Assembly: GCF_023703325.1 (NCBI RefSeq)
Contig: NZ_JAMQGM010000026.1
Coordinates: forward strand, 1-64,000
Length of the DNA: 64,000 nucleotides
Reading direction: 5' to 3'
From: Streptomyces meridianus
GTDB taxonomy: Bacteria; Actinomycetota; Actinomycetes; Streptomycetales; Streptomycetaceae
Shown: piece by piece, positions 16,948-30,147 of the stretch
How the letters are laid out: the number at the start of each line of letters is the position of its first letter
Numbering within the stretch: position 1 is the first letter of the stretch
The notes under the pieces: model-generated
The model's input: the letters and a program-made list of their open reading frames with translations, nothing else
Told to the model about the DNA's origin: nothing
The model's database searches: none
Made by a program: the position numbers and the translations under genes

Positions 16948-19602
16948 TCAGCGCATCAGTACGCCGGCCGTCGCCGCAGCGCCCGACGGTGGTACGGCCA
17001 TCAGTCCCAGCTCGGCGCCGGAGGACAGCAGCCGGTGGGCGGGCAGGATCCGCACGGTGCAGCCGAAGGCGCCGGTGCGGTCCAGCGCCAGGGGGCCCTC
17101 GTACAGCCACAGCCCCTCGGTGTCCGGCCCGCTCGCCGGCTTCAGCGCCGCGGTGACCGGATCGGCGATCCGGTCCCCCTCCGCCGGCTCTTCCGGACCG
17201 TGCAGCGGGGCCACCCGTCCCGAGACGACCTGCACCTCGACGTCGCCCGGAGTGAGACCGCCGAGCGAGACCCGGGCCGACACGGTCAGTGTCGAGCCGA
17301 GTTCCGTGTTCCCGACGGGCTCACCGGCTGCCCCCGTCTCCACGTGACCGACCGCGACCTGCGGCCAGGACTCCCGTACCCGGGCCTTCCACCCGGCCAG
17401 TTCCGCGGCGGCCGCCGGATCGAGTTCCCGACGGGCTGCGGCCGCCGGGGCGTACAGGCGCTCCACGTACTCACGGACCATCCTCCCGGCGACGACCCTG
17501 GGCCCGAGCCGGACCAGGGTCTGGCGCACCATCTCGATCCACCGTCCGGGCAGACCGTCGGCGCCCCGGTCGTAGAAGCGCGGCGCGACCCGCTGCTCGA
17601 GGAGTTCGTAGAGGGCGTTCGCCTCCAGGTCGTCGCGGCGTTCCTCGTCGACGCCCTCGCCGTCCGCCGTGGGGATGGACCAGCCGAAGTCCGGGTCGTA
17701 CCACTCGTCCCACCAGCCGTCCCGCACCGAGAGGTTGAGGCAGCCGTTGAGGGCCGCCTTCATCCCGGAGGTGCCGCAGGCCTCGAGCGGCCGCAGCGGA
17801 TTGTTGAGCCACACGTCGCAGCCCGGATAGAGCCTCTGGGCCACGGCCATGCCGTAGTCGGGCAGGAACACGATCCGATGCCGCACCCGCGGGTCGTCGG
17901 CGAACCGCACCAGCTCCCGGATCAGCTGCTTGCCACCGTCGTCCGCCGGGTGCGCCTTGCCCGCGACGACGATCTGCACCGGGTGCTCCGGGTGCAGGAG
18001 CAGCCGGGTCAGCCGGTCCGGGTCCTTCAGCATGAGGGTGAGCCGCTTGTACGAGGGGACGCGGCGGGCGAAGCCGATGGTGAGGACGCCCGGATCGAGG
18101 ACGCCGTCGATCCAGCCGAGTTCGGCCTCACCGGCGCCGCGCTGCCGCCACGAGCGGCGGAGCCGCGCCCGCACCTCCGTGACGAGGTGCTCCCGCAACA
18201 GGCGGCGCAGCTCCCAGATGTCGGTGTCCGGGACGTCGGCGACGGCATCCCACCGGGGCGAGGACCCGACGGAGAGGGCTTCCTCGGCACGGTCCGCGCC
18301 GATCCGCTGCGCTCCGAGCCGGAACACCTCCGGAGCCACCCAGGTGGGGGCGTGCACCCCGTTGGTGACGGACGTGATCGGCACTTCGTCCGGGTCGAAC
18401 CCGGGCCACAGCCCGGCGAACATCTCCCGGCTGACGCAGCCGTGCAGGGTGGAGACCCCGTTGGCCCGCTGGGCGAGCCGCAGACCCATCACCGCCATGT
18501 TGAACAGGGCCGGCTCGCCGCCCGGGTAGTCCTCGGTGCCGAGGGCGAGGATGCGCGCGACGTCGACGCCGGGCATTTCGCCGCCGTCGCCGAAGTGGCG
18601 GGCGACGAGCTCGCGTTCGAACCGGTCGATGCCCGCGGCGACGGGGGTGTGGGTGGTGAACACGGTGCCGGCCCGTACCGTTTCGAGCGCGGCGCCGTGG
18701 TCGAGTCCCCGGTTCTGGAGTTCCCGGATGCGTTCGAGGCCGAGAAAGCCGGCGTGGCCCTCGTTGGTGTGGAAGACCTCGGGTTCGGGGTGGCCGGTGA
18801 GGGCGCAGTAGGCGCGCACCGCGCGGACGCCACCGATCCCCAGCAGCATCTCCTGGTGCAGCCGGTGCTCGCTGCTGCCGCCGTACAGCCGGTCGGTGAC
18901 GTCCCGTCCGCTGCGGTCGTTGTCGTCGGCATCCGAGTCGAGGAGCAGCAGCGGGACCCGTCCGACCTGCGCCTGCCAGATGCGGGCGTGCAGCGACCGG
19001 CCGCCGGGCAGGGCCAGGGACACGACGGCAGGGCGGCCGTCCGTCCCCCGCAGCAGGGTGAGCGGCAGCTCGTCGGGGTCGAGCAGCGGGTAGTGCTCCT
19101 GCTGCCAGCCGTCGCGGGACAGGGACTGGGTGAAGTAGCCGTGGCGGTAGAGCAGGCCGACTCCGATGAGGGGGACGCCGAGGTCGCTGGCCGCCTTGAG
19201 GTGGTCGCCGGCGAGGATCCCGAGCCCACCGGAGTACTGCGGCAGGGCGGCGGTGATGCCGAACTCGGGCGAGAAGTAGGCGACGGCGGCCGGGAGACCG
19301 GGGCCGGCGCCCTGGTACCAGCGCCGTCCGGTCAGATAGCGGTCGAGGTTGCCGGCAGCGGAGGCGAGCCGGGACAGGAACCGCCGGTCCCCGGCGAGTG
19401 CGGCGAGCCGGCGGGCGCCGACGGTACCGAGCAGGCGCACGGGGTCGCCGCCGGAGCGCCGCCAGCCGTCGGGGTCGACGGCCTCGAAGAGGTCTCGGGT
19501 CTCGGCGTGCCAGGACCAGCGCAGGTTGCGCGCCAGGTCGCCGAGCGGTCGTAGGGGTTCCGGAAGGACGGGGCGCACGCTGAATCGACGAATGGCCTTC
19601 AC
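16948..19602 (-). CDS. glgP: Alpha-glucan phosphorylase
   Basis: Releases glucose-1-phosphate from alpha-1,4-glucan in the cytoplasm. 884 residues, the usual length of the actinobacterial type, which has an extra N-terminal region. The N-terminus RPLGDLARNLRWSWH is characteristic. The pyridoxal-phosphate lysine is Lys615 in CGTSGMKAALNG, and GCVSREMFAGLWPG and VTNGVHAPTW are also conserved. I chose GTG at 19602, which begins the conserved KAIRRFSVRP segment; the frame stays open to 19860 but those residues look non-coding. It is divergent from glgE across ~280 bp, so synthesis and breakdown of the same glucan are placed back to back. Confidence 0.95.
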   Translation of the reverse strand: MKAIRRFSVRPVLPEPLRPLGDLARNLRWSWHAETRDLFEAVDPDGWRRSGGDPVRLLGTVGARRLAALAGDRRFLSRLASAAGNLDRYLTGRRWYQGAGPGLPAAVAYFSPEFGITAALPQYSGGLGILAGDHLKAASDLGVPLIGVGLLYRHGYFTQSLSRDGWQQEHYPLLDPDELPLTLLRGTDGRPAVVSLALPGGRSLHARIWQAQVGRVPLLLLDSDADDNDRSGRDVTDRLYGGSSEHRLHQEMLLGIGGVRAVRAYCALTGHPEPEVFHTNEGHAGFLGLERIRELQNRGLDHGAALETVRAGTVFTTHTPVAAGIDRFERELVARHFGDGGEMPGVDVARILALGTEDYPGGEPALFNMAVMGLRLAQRANGVSTLHGCVSREMFAGLWPGFDPDEVPITSVTNGVHAPTWVAPEVFRLGAQRIGADRAEEALSVGSSPRWDAVADVPDTDIWELRRLLREHLVTEVRARLRRSWRQRGAGEAELGWIDGVLDPGVLTIGFARRVPSYKRLTLMLKDPDRLTRLLLHPEHPVQIVVAGKAHPADDGGKQLIRELVRFADDPRVRHRIVFLPDYGMAVAQRLYPGCDVWLNNPLRPLEACGTSGMKAALNGCLNLSVRDGWWDEWYDPDFGWSIPTADGEGVDEERRDDLEANALYELLEQRVAPRFYDRGADGLPGRWIEMVRQTLVRLGPRVVAGRMVREYVERLYAPAAAARRELDPAAAAELAGWKARVRESWPQVAVGHVETGAAGEPVGNTELGSTLTVSARVSLGGLTPGDVEVQVVSGRVAPLHGPEEPAEGDRIADPVTAALKPASGPDTEGLWLYEGPLALDRTGAFGCTVRILPAHRLLSSGAELGLMAVPPSGAAATAGVLMR

Positions 19603-19886
19603 CCGGCGAAACGTTAGCCGCGCTCCCCGGCACCACTGTCCGGCGCACTGCCGGGCGCTACGGCATGCGCCCGAACGGGCCAGGCTCCCGTGGACGGGCG
19701 GCACAGTCCGCGCCGCTGTCGGGACTGCCGCTTCCGCGTGCCGTCTGCCGCGGGCGTTCGCCGCGCCCACCTGGGTGAAAGCGGCGGGCGGCAGTGCGGC
19801 GGGCGCCCGGAGGGTGACCGGTCGAGAAGATACAAAGGGCCCCCAAGCCTCTGATGGCACAATCTGCCAAGCCTCCAGGTGATCCC

Positions 19887-23596
<3,710 letters not shown>

Positions 23597-23660
23597 GCCG
23601 GACGATCCGCACACCGAGTGGCCCAACCGGATCACCGGTACGGACGATCCTCGCCCGCCG

Positions 23661-23685
23661 CCGCCCCCGCCCCCGGCGGGGGCGG
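23661..23685 (+). terminator. GC hairpin between treS and mak
   Basis: An 11-bp stem (23661-23671 with 23675-23685) and a 3-nt loop in the 182-nt gap between treS and mak. It may attenuate the operon rather than end it. Confidence 0.35.
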
Positions 23686-23778
23686 TTCGCACCGGTCCGG
23701 GTGGCCGGTAGGTTCCGCGCACACCGCACACATCACGCATGTCACCTGCACGACCGGCCCGCGAAAGGACTCGACGTC

Positions 23779-25257
23779 ATGCCGGAGGGCCCGACCCGTG
23801 AGAACGCGACAGCCGGCTCGGCCGTGCCCTCCCTCCGCACCCGCCCGCCGGACCCCGCTCTCCTCCCCTCGCTCGCGCCCCTGCTGCGGTCGTGGCTCCC
23901 GCGGCAGCGGTGGTTCGCCGGCAAGGACCGGCCCGTCACCGCCCTCTCCCTGCTGTCCGCGACGGAACTCCTGCCCTGCCCGGGAGCCGCCGCCTTCCCC
24001 GGCCTCCTCCACCTCCTGGTCCGCGCGGAACAACCGGGTCCGGACCCCGGCCGCCCCGGGGACGCCGACTGCTACCAACTCCTGCTCGGCGTCCGCCCGG
24101 TCCTGCCTGCGCATCTCGCCCCGGCCCTGATCGGCAGCCCGTCCGTCGGGCCGCTGCGCGGACGGACCGTCTACGAGGCCCTGCACGATCCCCGGCTGGC
24201 GGGCCTCCTCCTGGAACGTCTGCGGATCCCGGGCAGCACCGGCTCGCTCCGCTTCGTCCGCCGGCCGGCCACTTCCATCCCCTCCCGGCTCGCCCCCCGG
24301 CCGGTCACCGCGGAGCAGTCCAACTCCTCGGTGATCTATGGGGATTCGCACATCCTGAAAGTGTTCCGCCGGGTGGGCCCGGGCACCAACCCGGAGCTGG
24401 AACTGCCGCTCGCGCTCGCCCGCGCCGAGTGCAACCGGGTCCCCCACCCCACGGCCTGGTTCGAGACCGGCACCGGCGCCGGAACCATGACCCTCGGCAT
24501 CCTCCAGCCCTTCCTCAGCCGCTCGGCCGACGGCTGGCAGCTCGCGCTCGAGTCCCTGGCCACGCGGCGCCCCTTCACCGGCCCGGCCCGCGCCCTGGGC
24601 CGCGCCACCGCCGAAGTGCACACGGCGCTCGCCGCGGCCCTGCCCGTCTCGCTGCTGCGCGGTCCGCAGACCGAGGTGATCGCGCGGGGCATGAAGGCCC
24701 GGCTGGAGACGGCGACGGCGCTCGTTCCCGCGCTCGCCCCGTACCGGGAGGGCCTGCACGCCGCGTTCGACGCGTTCGCCGACCTCGGCCGCCGCGGACA
24801 CACTTGGGCCGCCCAGCGCATGCACGGCGACCTCCATCTCGGCCAGACGCTCCGCAGCGCCCCGGACGGCCGCTGGTCGATCATCGACTTCGAGGGCGAA
24901 CCGGCCCGGCCGATCGGCGAACGCCGCAGGCTGCACCCCGTGGCCCGCGACATCGCCGGGATGCTGCGCTCGTTCGACTACGCGGCCCGGACGCACGGGG
25001 ACTCACCGGACGAGCAGCAGTGGTCGCAGGAGTGGGCCCGGCGCGGCCGGGCGGCCTACTGCGACGGCTACGCCGAGGCAGCGGGCACCGACCCCCGCGA
25101 CGAGCCCGAACTGCTGCGCGCCTATGAGACCGACAAGGCCGTCTACGAAGTCGTGTACGAGGCCCGTCACCGGCCGGACTGGCTTCCCGTCCCCCTGGCG
25201 GCGGTCCGCCGGCTCGCCGCCGGAGCACCGGCCGTCCGCGCCGCTCCTCGCCCCTGA
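23779..25257 (+). CDS. mak: Maltokinase
   Basis: Phosphorylates maltose at C1 using ATP to give maltose-1-phosphate, the GlgE substrate (also called Pep2). 492 residues with an aminoglycoside-phosphotransferase-like kinase fold. The N-terminal cap has the family phrase SWLPRQRWFAGKDRPV. The catalytic loop is MHGDLHLGQTL, and the metal-binding aspartate is in IIDFEGEPARP. ATG at 23779 has GAAAGGA upstream with an 8-nt gap. It sits 182 nt after treS and 15 nt before glgB, completing the TreS-Mak-GlgE route from trehalose to glucan. Confidence 0.94.
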   Translation: MPEGPTRENATAGSAVPSLRTRPPDPALLPSLAPLLRSWLPRQRWFAGKDRPVTALSLLSATELLPCPGAAAFPGLLHLLVRAEQPGPDPGRPGDADCYQLLLGVRPVLPAHLAPALIGSPSVGPLRGRTVYEALHDPRLAGLLLERLRIPGSTGSLRFVRRPATSIPSRLAPRPVTAEQSNSSVIYGDSHILKVFRRVGPGTNPELELPLALARAECNRVPHPTAWFETGTGAGTMTLGILQPFLSRSADGWQLALESLATRRPFTGPARALGRATAEVHTALAAALPVSLLRGPQTEVIARGMKARLETATALVPALAPYREGLHAAFDAFADLGRRGHTWAAQRMHGDLHLGQTLRSAPDGRWSIIDFEGEPARPIGERRRLHPVARDIAGMLRSFDYAARTHGDSPDEQQWSQEWARRGRAAYCDGYAEAAGTDPRDEPELLRAYETDKAVYEVVYEARHRPDWLPVPLAAVRRLAAGAPAVRAAPRP

Positions 25258-25272
25258 CCGGAGGAACCTCCC

Positions 25273-27627
25273 GTGACCGCTCGCCCGCCGTCCCCGCTCC
25301 CGGCCAACGGCCGGAGAACCCCCGCCGCTTCCGGCACCGTGGGCCGACCGGGGGCGGCTCCGCACCCCGGCGGCGACCACGCGCGCCCCGCGCCCCCGCC
25401 GGACCCCATCGACCGGCGCCGGCTGCTCGACGGTACGCATCACGACCCGCACGCCCTGCTCGGCGCACACCCGGTCGAGGGCGGTGTCTGCTTCCGGGTG
25501 CTGAGGCCCTTCGCGGTGTCCGTCACGGTCGTGGCCGGAGATCCGGAACTGCGCACCGAGCTGAACCCGGACGGCGACGGCCTCTTCTCGGGGCTGCTCC
25601 CGCTCGAGAACGTTCCCGGCTACCGGCTCCGGGTGGCGTACCCGTTCGGCGGGGACGGTGCGGGGCGCGGCACTCCGGACGGCGCACAGCCGGTCGACAC
25701 GTACGAGGTCGAGGACCCCTACCGCTTCCTGCCCGCGGTGGGCGAACTCGATCTGCACCTGATCGGTGAGGGCCGTCACGAGGAACTCTGGCGGGTGCTG
25801 GGCGCGCACCCGATGTCCCACCAGGGCGTCCCCGGCACGCGGTTCACCGTGTGGGCCCCGAACGCACGCGGCGTGCGTGTGGCCGGGGACTTCTGCCACT
25901 GGGACGGCACGGCCTTCCCGCTGCGTTCGCTCGGCCGGTCCGGCGTCTGGGAGCTGTTCCTGCCCGGGATCGGCCAGGGCGCCCGCTACAAGTTCGAGAT
26001 CACCGGCCCGGACGGCAGCCGCACCCTGCGCGCCGATCCGATGGCGCGCGCCACCGAGTGCCCGCCTGCCACCGCGTCGGTGGTGACGGCGGCGCACCAC
26101 CGCTGGCAGGACGCGCAGTGGATGGCGCACCGCGGCGCACCGGCCGTCCACGAGGCGCCGTTCTCCGTGTACGAGGTCCATCTGCCCTCCTGGCGGCCCG
26201 GGCTGACATACCGGCAGCTCGCCGAGCAGCTGCCGGCGTACGTCCGGGACCTGGGTTTCACCCATGTCGAGCTGATGCCGGTGGCCGAGCACCCCTACGG
26301 CGGCTCCTGGGGCTACCAGGTGACCTCGTACTACGCGCCGACCGCCCGGCTGGGCGCCCCGGACGACTTCCGCTTCCTGGTCGACGCGCTGCACCGGGCG
26401 GGCATCGGTGTCCTCCTCGACTGGGTGCCGGCCCACTTCCCCAAGGACGACTGGGCACTCGCCCGGTTCGACGGCACCCCGCTGTACGAGCATCCGGACC
26501 CGCAGCGGGCGGAACACCCCGACTGGGGCACGCTGGAGTTCGACTACGGCCGCACGGAGGTCCGCAACTTCCTGGTGGCGAATGCCGTCTACTGGTGCGA
26601 GGAGTTCCACATCGACGGGCTGCGCGTCGACGCCGTCGCCTCGATGCTGTACCTCGACTACTCACGCGAGGACGGCGAGTGGAGCCCCAACGAGCACGGC
26701 GGACGGGAGAACCCGGACGCCGTCGCCTTCCTCCAGGAGATGAACGCCACCGTCCACCGGCGCTGCCCGGGGGTGGTGACCGTCGCCGAGGAGTCCACGG
26801 CCTGGGACGGCGTCACCCGCGCCACTCACCATGTCGGGCCGCAGGGCGTCGGCGGACTCGGCTTCAGCCTGAAGTGGAACATGGGCTGGATGCACGACTC
26901 GTTGGGCTACCTGGCCAGGGACCCGGTGCACCGGAGGTTCCACCACCACGAGATGACGTTCGCCATGGTCTACGCGTACAGCGAGAACTACGTGCTGCCG
27001 ATCTCCCACGACGAGGTGGTGCACGGCAAGGGTGCGCTGGTCTCCAAGATGCCGGGCGACTGGTGGCAGCGGCGCGCGACCCACCGCGCGTACCTGGGTT
27101 TCATGTGGGCGCATCCAGGCAAGCAACTGCTGTTCATGGGACAGGAGTTCGTACAGGGATCCGAATGGTCCGAGGTGCACGGGCCCGAGTGGTGGCTGCT
27201 GGAGGACGCCCACCATTCGGCGGGCGACCACCGCGGGGTGCAGAACCTCGTCCGCGAACTGAACCGGACCTATGCCGCGACGCCCGCGCTGTGGCAGCGG
27301 GACACCGACCCGGGCGGGTTCGCGTGGGTGGAGGCCGATGCGGCCGAGGACAACGTCTTCGCCTTCCTGCGGTACGACGCGGACGGCTCGCCGATGCTGT
27401 GTGTCAGCAACTTCTCCCCCGTCGCGCGCGCGGACTACCGGCTCGGGGTGCCCGAGGAGTACGCGGGCTGGGAAGAGGTGCTCAATACGGACGCGACCGG
27501 CTACGGCGGCAGCGGGGTGGGCAACCGGGGGCCGGTGAAGGCGGAGCCCCAGCCCTGGCACGGACGGCCTGCGAGCCTCACGGTCGTCCTGCCGCCCCTG
27601 GCGACCGTCTGGCTGCGGCCGTCCTGA
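25273..27627 (+). CDS. glgB: 1,4-alpha-glucan branching enzyme
   Basis: Introduces alpha-1,6 branches into glucan (GH13_9). 784 residues: a Pro-rich non-conserved N-terminus (~1-45), two beta-sandwich N domains including CBM48 ([19 protein letters not shown]), the catalytic barrel and a C-terminal beta domain. Nucleophile Asp453 in [11 protein letters not shown], acid/base Glu506 in [11 protein letters not shown], and [11 protein letters not shown] is conserved. GTG at 25273 follows GGAGGA. Last gene of the glgE operon. Most Streptomyces genomes carry a second glgB elsewhere, so this is likely the pathway-dedicated copy. Confidence 0.95.
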   Translation: MTARPPSPLPANGRRTPAASGTVGRPGAAPHPGGDHARPAPPPDPIDRRRLLDGTHHDPHALLGAHPVEGGVCFRVLRPFAVSVTVVAGDPELRTELNPDGDGLFSGLLPLENVPGYRLRVAYPFGGDGAGRGTPDGAQPVDTYEVEDPYRFLPAVGELDLHLIGEGRHEELWRVLGAHPMSHQGVPGTRFTVWAPNARGVRVAGDFCHWDGTAFPLRSLGRSGVWELFLPGIGQGARYKFEITGPDGSRTLRADPMARATECPPATASVVTAAHHRWQDAQWMAHRGAPAVHEAPFSVYEVHLPSWRPGLTYRQLAEQLPAYVRDLGFTHVELMPVAEHPYGGSWGYQVTSYYAPTARLGAPDDFRFLVDALHRAGIGVLLDWVPAHFPKDDWALARFDGTPLYEHPDPQRAEHPDWGTLEFDYGRTEVRNFLVANAVYWCEEFHIDGLRVDAVASMLYLDYSREDGEWSPNEHGGRENPDAVAFLQEMNATVHRRCPGVVTVAEESTAWDGVTRATHHVGPQGVGGLGFSLKWNMGWMHDSLGYLARDPVHRRFHHHEMTFAMVYAYSENYVLPISHDEVVHGKGALVSKMPGDWWQRRATHRAYLGFMWAHPGKQLLFMGQEFVQGSEWSEVHGPEWWLLEDAHHSAGDHRGVQNLVRELNRTYAATPALWQRDTDPGGFAWVEADAAEDNVFAFLRYDADGSPMLCVSNFSPVARADYRLGVPEEYAGWEEVLNTDATGYGGSGVGNRGPVKAEPQPWHGRPASLTVVLPPLATVWLRPS

Positions 27628-27634
27628 GCATGAC

Positions 27635-27650
27635 GGACAGCCGGCTGTCC
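27635..27650. terminator. Palindrome between glgB and the convergent HelR-type gene
   Basis: A perfect 16-bp palindrome with no loop (GGACAGCC/GGCTGTCC), 8 nt after the glgB stop. It is flanked by a GAGCATGACGG direct repeat. Possibly part of a termination region; weak by itself. Confidence 0.4.
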
Positions 27651-27745
27651 CGAGCATGACGGCTCCCCGGCCCGGGTCCGCTCCGGGCGGTCGGTGCGCC
27701 GGAGCCGGAGCCGCGCACAGCATCAGCGGCTAGGACTCTCCTCGG

Positions 27746-30007
27746 TCACAGCCCCGCGGCCAGCGCGACGGGCAGTGGTTCGGCGTGCACGACGGCGAGC
27801 CGGCGGGTGGCCCGGGTCAGCGCCACATACAGGTCGCCCGTCCCGTAGCGGGACGGCTCGACCACGATCACCACGTCGAACTCCAGGCCCTTGGCCTGCC
27901 GAGAATCGAGCAGCACCACCGGTCGGCTCAGGTCGGGTTCCGCACCGGCCCGCACGTCCGGCAGGACTGCGGCGAGGTCGGGGTGCAGCTCCCGCGGGGC
28001 GATCACGGCCAGCCTGCCCTCGTCGGGCGTCTCGGCGGAGACCCGCTCGGCGACCGCGTGGGCCAGTCCACCGGGCTCGGCCGCGTGGGCGCGCGGGTGT
28101 TCCCCGGTGGAGCGCACCGAGCGCGGCGGCTCGACGTCCGGGCACTCGGCACGGATCACGGCCGTCGCCAGATCCATCACCTCGGACGGGGTGCGGTAGT
28201 TGACGTCCAGTCGGCTGTGCTCCCACCGGTCTCCGACGTACGGACGGAGGATCATCTCCCAGGACCCGGCCGCTCCCGGCTCGGCGGCCTGGGCGGGGTC
28301 GCCGACGAGGGTCATCGAGCGGGTCGGGCAGCGGCGCATCAGCAGCCGCCACGTCATCGGCGAGAGCTCCTGTGCCTCGTCCACGACGATGTGGCCGAAG
28401 GCCCAGGTACGGTCCCCGGCCGCCCGTTCGGCGGCCGTGCGGTGATCGGCCTCCTCGTGCCGCTCGGCCATCCGGTCGGCGTCGACCAGGTCGTGCGCGC
28501 CCAGCACTTCCGAGTCCTCATCGTCGCGGTCCTCGAACTCCTGGGTCCGGGAGGCGTAGGAGATGTCCAGCACGCCCTGGGCGTAGGCGACCCGTTCCAG
28601 ACGCTCACGCTCGGCGGCGGCGAGGGCTGCCCGGTCGTCCTGGCCGAGCAGTTCGGCGGCCTCGTCGAGCAGCGGGATGTCGGCGGGGGTCCAGGCGCGG
28701 CCGGAGCGGCGGACTGCGTCCGCGTCCTCCTCGGCGAGGTGGGTCGGATCCGCCAGGAAGGCGGCGACCAGACGCTGCGGGGTGAGACGCGGCCACAGCA
28801 GGTCGACGGCGCCGTGCACCTCGGGGTTGGCTCCGAGTTCGTCGCGCAGGGAGGTGACGTCGCTCGCGTCGAGCAGCTGGGAGCCGTCGAAGGGGTCGGT
28901 GCCGATGCGCTCGGCGAGCATGTCGGTGAGGACGTTGAGGAGGCGCCCTTCGAAGTGTTCGCGCGCCTCGTTGTGGGGCAGCCGGGTCGCGCGGGCGTGG
29001 TCGCGGCAGACGCGGACCAGGTCGGCATCGAGGACCAGCGCCTCCCGGTCGTGGACGATCGTCAGCGCCGGGTCGGGAAGCGTCTGGTGGTCGCGCACCA
29101 CGGCGGCGAGCACGTCGGCCATCTCCGCCCGGCCCTTGACGGCGGCGGCGCGCGGAGAGTCCTCCGCGGTGGCGCGGGCGCCGGGAAACAGCTCGCCCGG
29201 GGTCAGGGCGAGGACGCCCACCTCGCCGAGCGAGGGCAGCACCTCGGCGATGTATCCCAGGAACGCCGGGTTGGGGCCGACGATCAGTACGGCCCGGCGG
29301 GCAAGCAGCTCCCGGTGCTCGTACAGCAGGTACGCGGCCCGGTGCAGGGCCACCGCGGTCTTCCCGGTGCCCGGTCCGCCCTCGACGACGAGGACGCCGC
29401 TGTGCGGGGCGCGGATGAGACGGTCCTGCCCGGCCTGGATGGTCCGGACGATGTCGTGCATCCGGCCGGTGCGGGCCTCGTCGAGGGCGGCGAGCAGGAC
29501 GGCGTCGCCGGAAGGGTCCTCGTGCCCGGTCCGGGCGGGGTCTGCGAGGTCGAGGATCTCGTCGTTCAGTGCGGTGACACGGCGTCCCTCGGTGGTGATG
29601 TGGCGTCGGCGGCGCAGTCCCAGCGGTGTGTGACCGGTGGCGGAATAGAACGGACGGGCTACCGGGGCGCGCCAGTCGATCAGGAGAGGGGTGGCGTCCG
29701 CGTCGTCGTCCCGGACGCCGATTCTTCCGATGTGGTGGACGGGGCCGGCCGAGGTGTCGATGCGGCCGAAGCAGAGGGAGCCGTCGACAGCCTCGAGGGC
29801 GGCCAGCAGACCGGTCGATTCGGCGACGCGCACGTCCCGTTCCAGCAGGGCCTGACGGCCGTTGCCGACCGGCGCCAGCGCCTCGTCCACCGACTCCCGC
29901 GTCCGCTCGCAGAGGTCGTCGACCCGGCGGTGGACGCGGTCGATGAATTCCTGCTCACGACGGAATTCTCCGTCCATGGAATCCGTGAATACAGGCGCTT
30001 TTGACAA
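27746..30007 (-). CDS. helR: HelD/HelR-type RNA polymerase-recycling ATPase (UvrD-like)
   Basis: About 753 residues. An N-terminal coiled-coil arm (REQEFIDRVHRRVDDL) and the DGSLCFGRID...YIGRIG-type block precede an SF1 helicase-like motor. Walker A is GGPGTGKTA near residue 210, motif II is HIVVDEAQELSP, and motifs near the C-terminus include LDSRQAKGLEFDVV and YVALTRA. HelD-class proteins pull stalled RNA polymerase off DNA; in Streptomyces HelR also displaces rifamycin. I see no canonical rifamycin-associated element upstream, so rifampin control is unproven. TTG at 30007 has GGGAG 5 nt upstream and is my choice; GTG at 30019 is possible. Single gene after a terminator. Confidence 0.85.
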   Translation of the reverse strand: MSKAPVFTDSMDGEFRREQEFIDRVHRRVDDLCERTRESVDEALAPVGNGRQALLERDVRVAESTGLLAALEAVDGSLCFGRIDTSAGPVHHIGRIGVRDDDADATPLLIDWRAPVARPFYSATGHTPLGLRRRRHITTEGRRVTALNDEILDLADPARTGHEDPSGDAVLLAALDEARTGRMHDIVRTIQAGQDRLIRAPHSGVLVVEGGPGTGKTAVALHRAAYLLYEHRELLARRAVLIVGPNPAFLGYIAEVLPSLGEVGVLALTPGELFPGARATAEDSPRAAAVKGRAEMADVLAAVVRDHQTLPDPALTIVHDREALVLDADLVRVCRDHARATRLPHNEAREHFEGRLLNVLTDMLAERIGTDPFDGSQLLDASDVTSLRDELGANPEVHGAVDLLWPRLTPQRLVAAFLADPTHLAEEDADAVRRSGRAWTPADIPLLDEAAELLGQDDRAALAAAERERLERVAYAQGVLDISYASRTQEFEDRDDEDSEVLGAHDLVDADRMAERHEEADHRTAAERAAGDRTWAFGHIVVDEAQELSPMTWRLLMRRCPTRSMTLVGDPAQAAEPGAAGSWEMILRPYVGDRWEHSRLDVNYRTPSEVMDLATAVIRAECPDVEPPRSVRSTGEHPRAHAAEPGGLAHAVAERVSAETPDEGRLAVIAPRELHPDLAAVLPDVRAGAEPDLSRPVVLLDSRQAKGLEFDVVIVVEPSRYGTGDLYVALTRATRRLAVVHAEPLPVALAAGL

Positions 30008-30090
30008 GTGAACTCCCACCCGGATAGAATGACTTCATTGTTCGTCGCGAATCTCGTATGCAAAACGACGCGAAACAATGAATATACGCA

Positions 30091-30129
30091 GAGAAATCCC
30101 CCGGCTGTCAAACAGCCGGGGGATTTCTC
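30091..30129 (-). terminator. Hairpin terminator after the DctA-type symporter gene
   Basis: A perfect 17-bp stem (30091-30107 with 30113-30129) and a 5-nt loop, 19 nt past the stop at 30148 and upstream of the HelR-type gene. Confidence 0.85.
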
Positions 30130-30147
30130 GTGCGTTCCGGGTCCCGG

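Noticed and set aside
11654..17110. A minus-strand reading frame of ~1800 codons across both M4 proteases
   Set aside because: It is a shadow of strongly GC3-biased plus-strand genes; the translated product is low-complexity Val/Gly/Arg-rich, has no domain, and the plus strand carries complete families with ribosome sites.
19854..19886. Upstream ATG as the glgE start
   Set aside because: No ribosome site, whereas the ATG at 19887 follows an 8-nt match to the 16S 3' end and begins the conserved RIPVLDVRP segment.
30032..30081. A rifamycin-associated element upstream of the HelR-type gene
   Set aside because: Only a loose TCATTGTT/AACAATGA symmetry is present and it does not match the element as I remember it.
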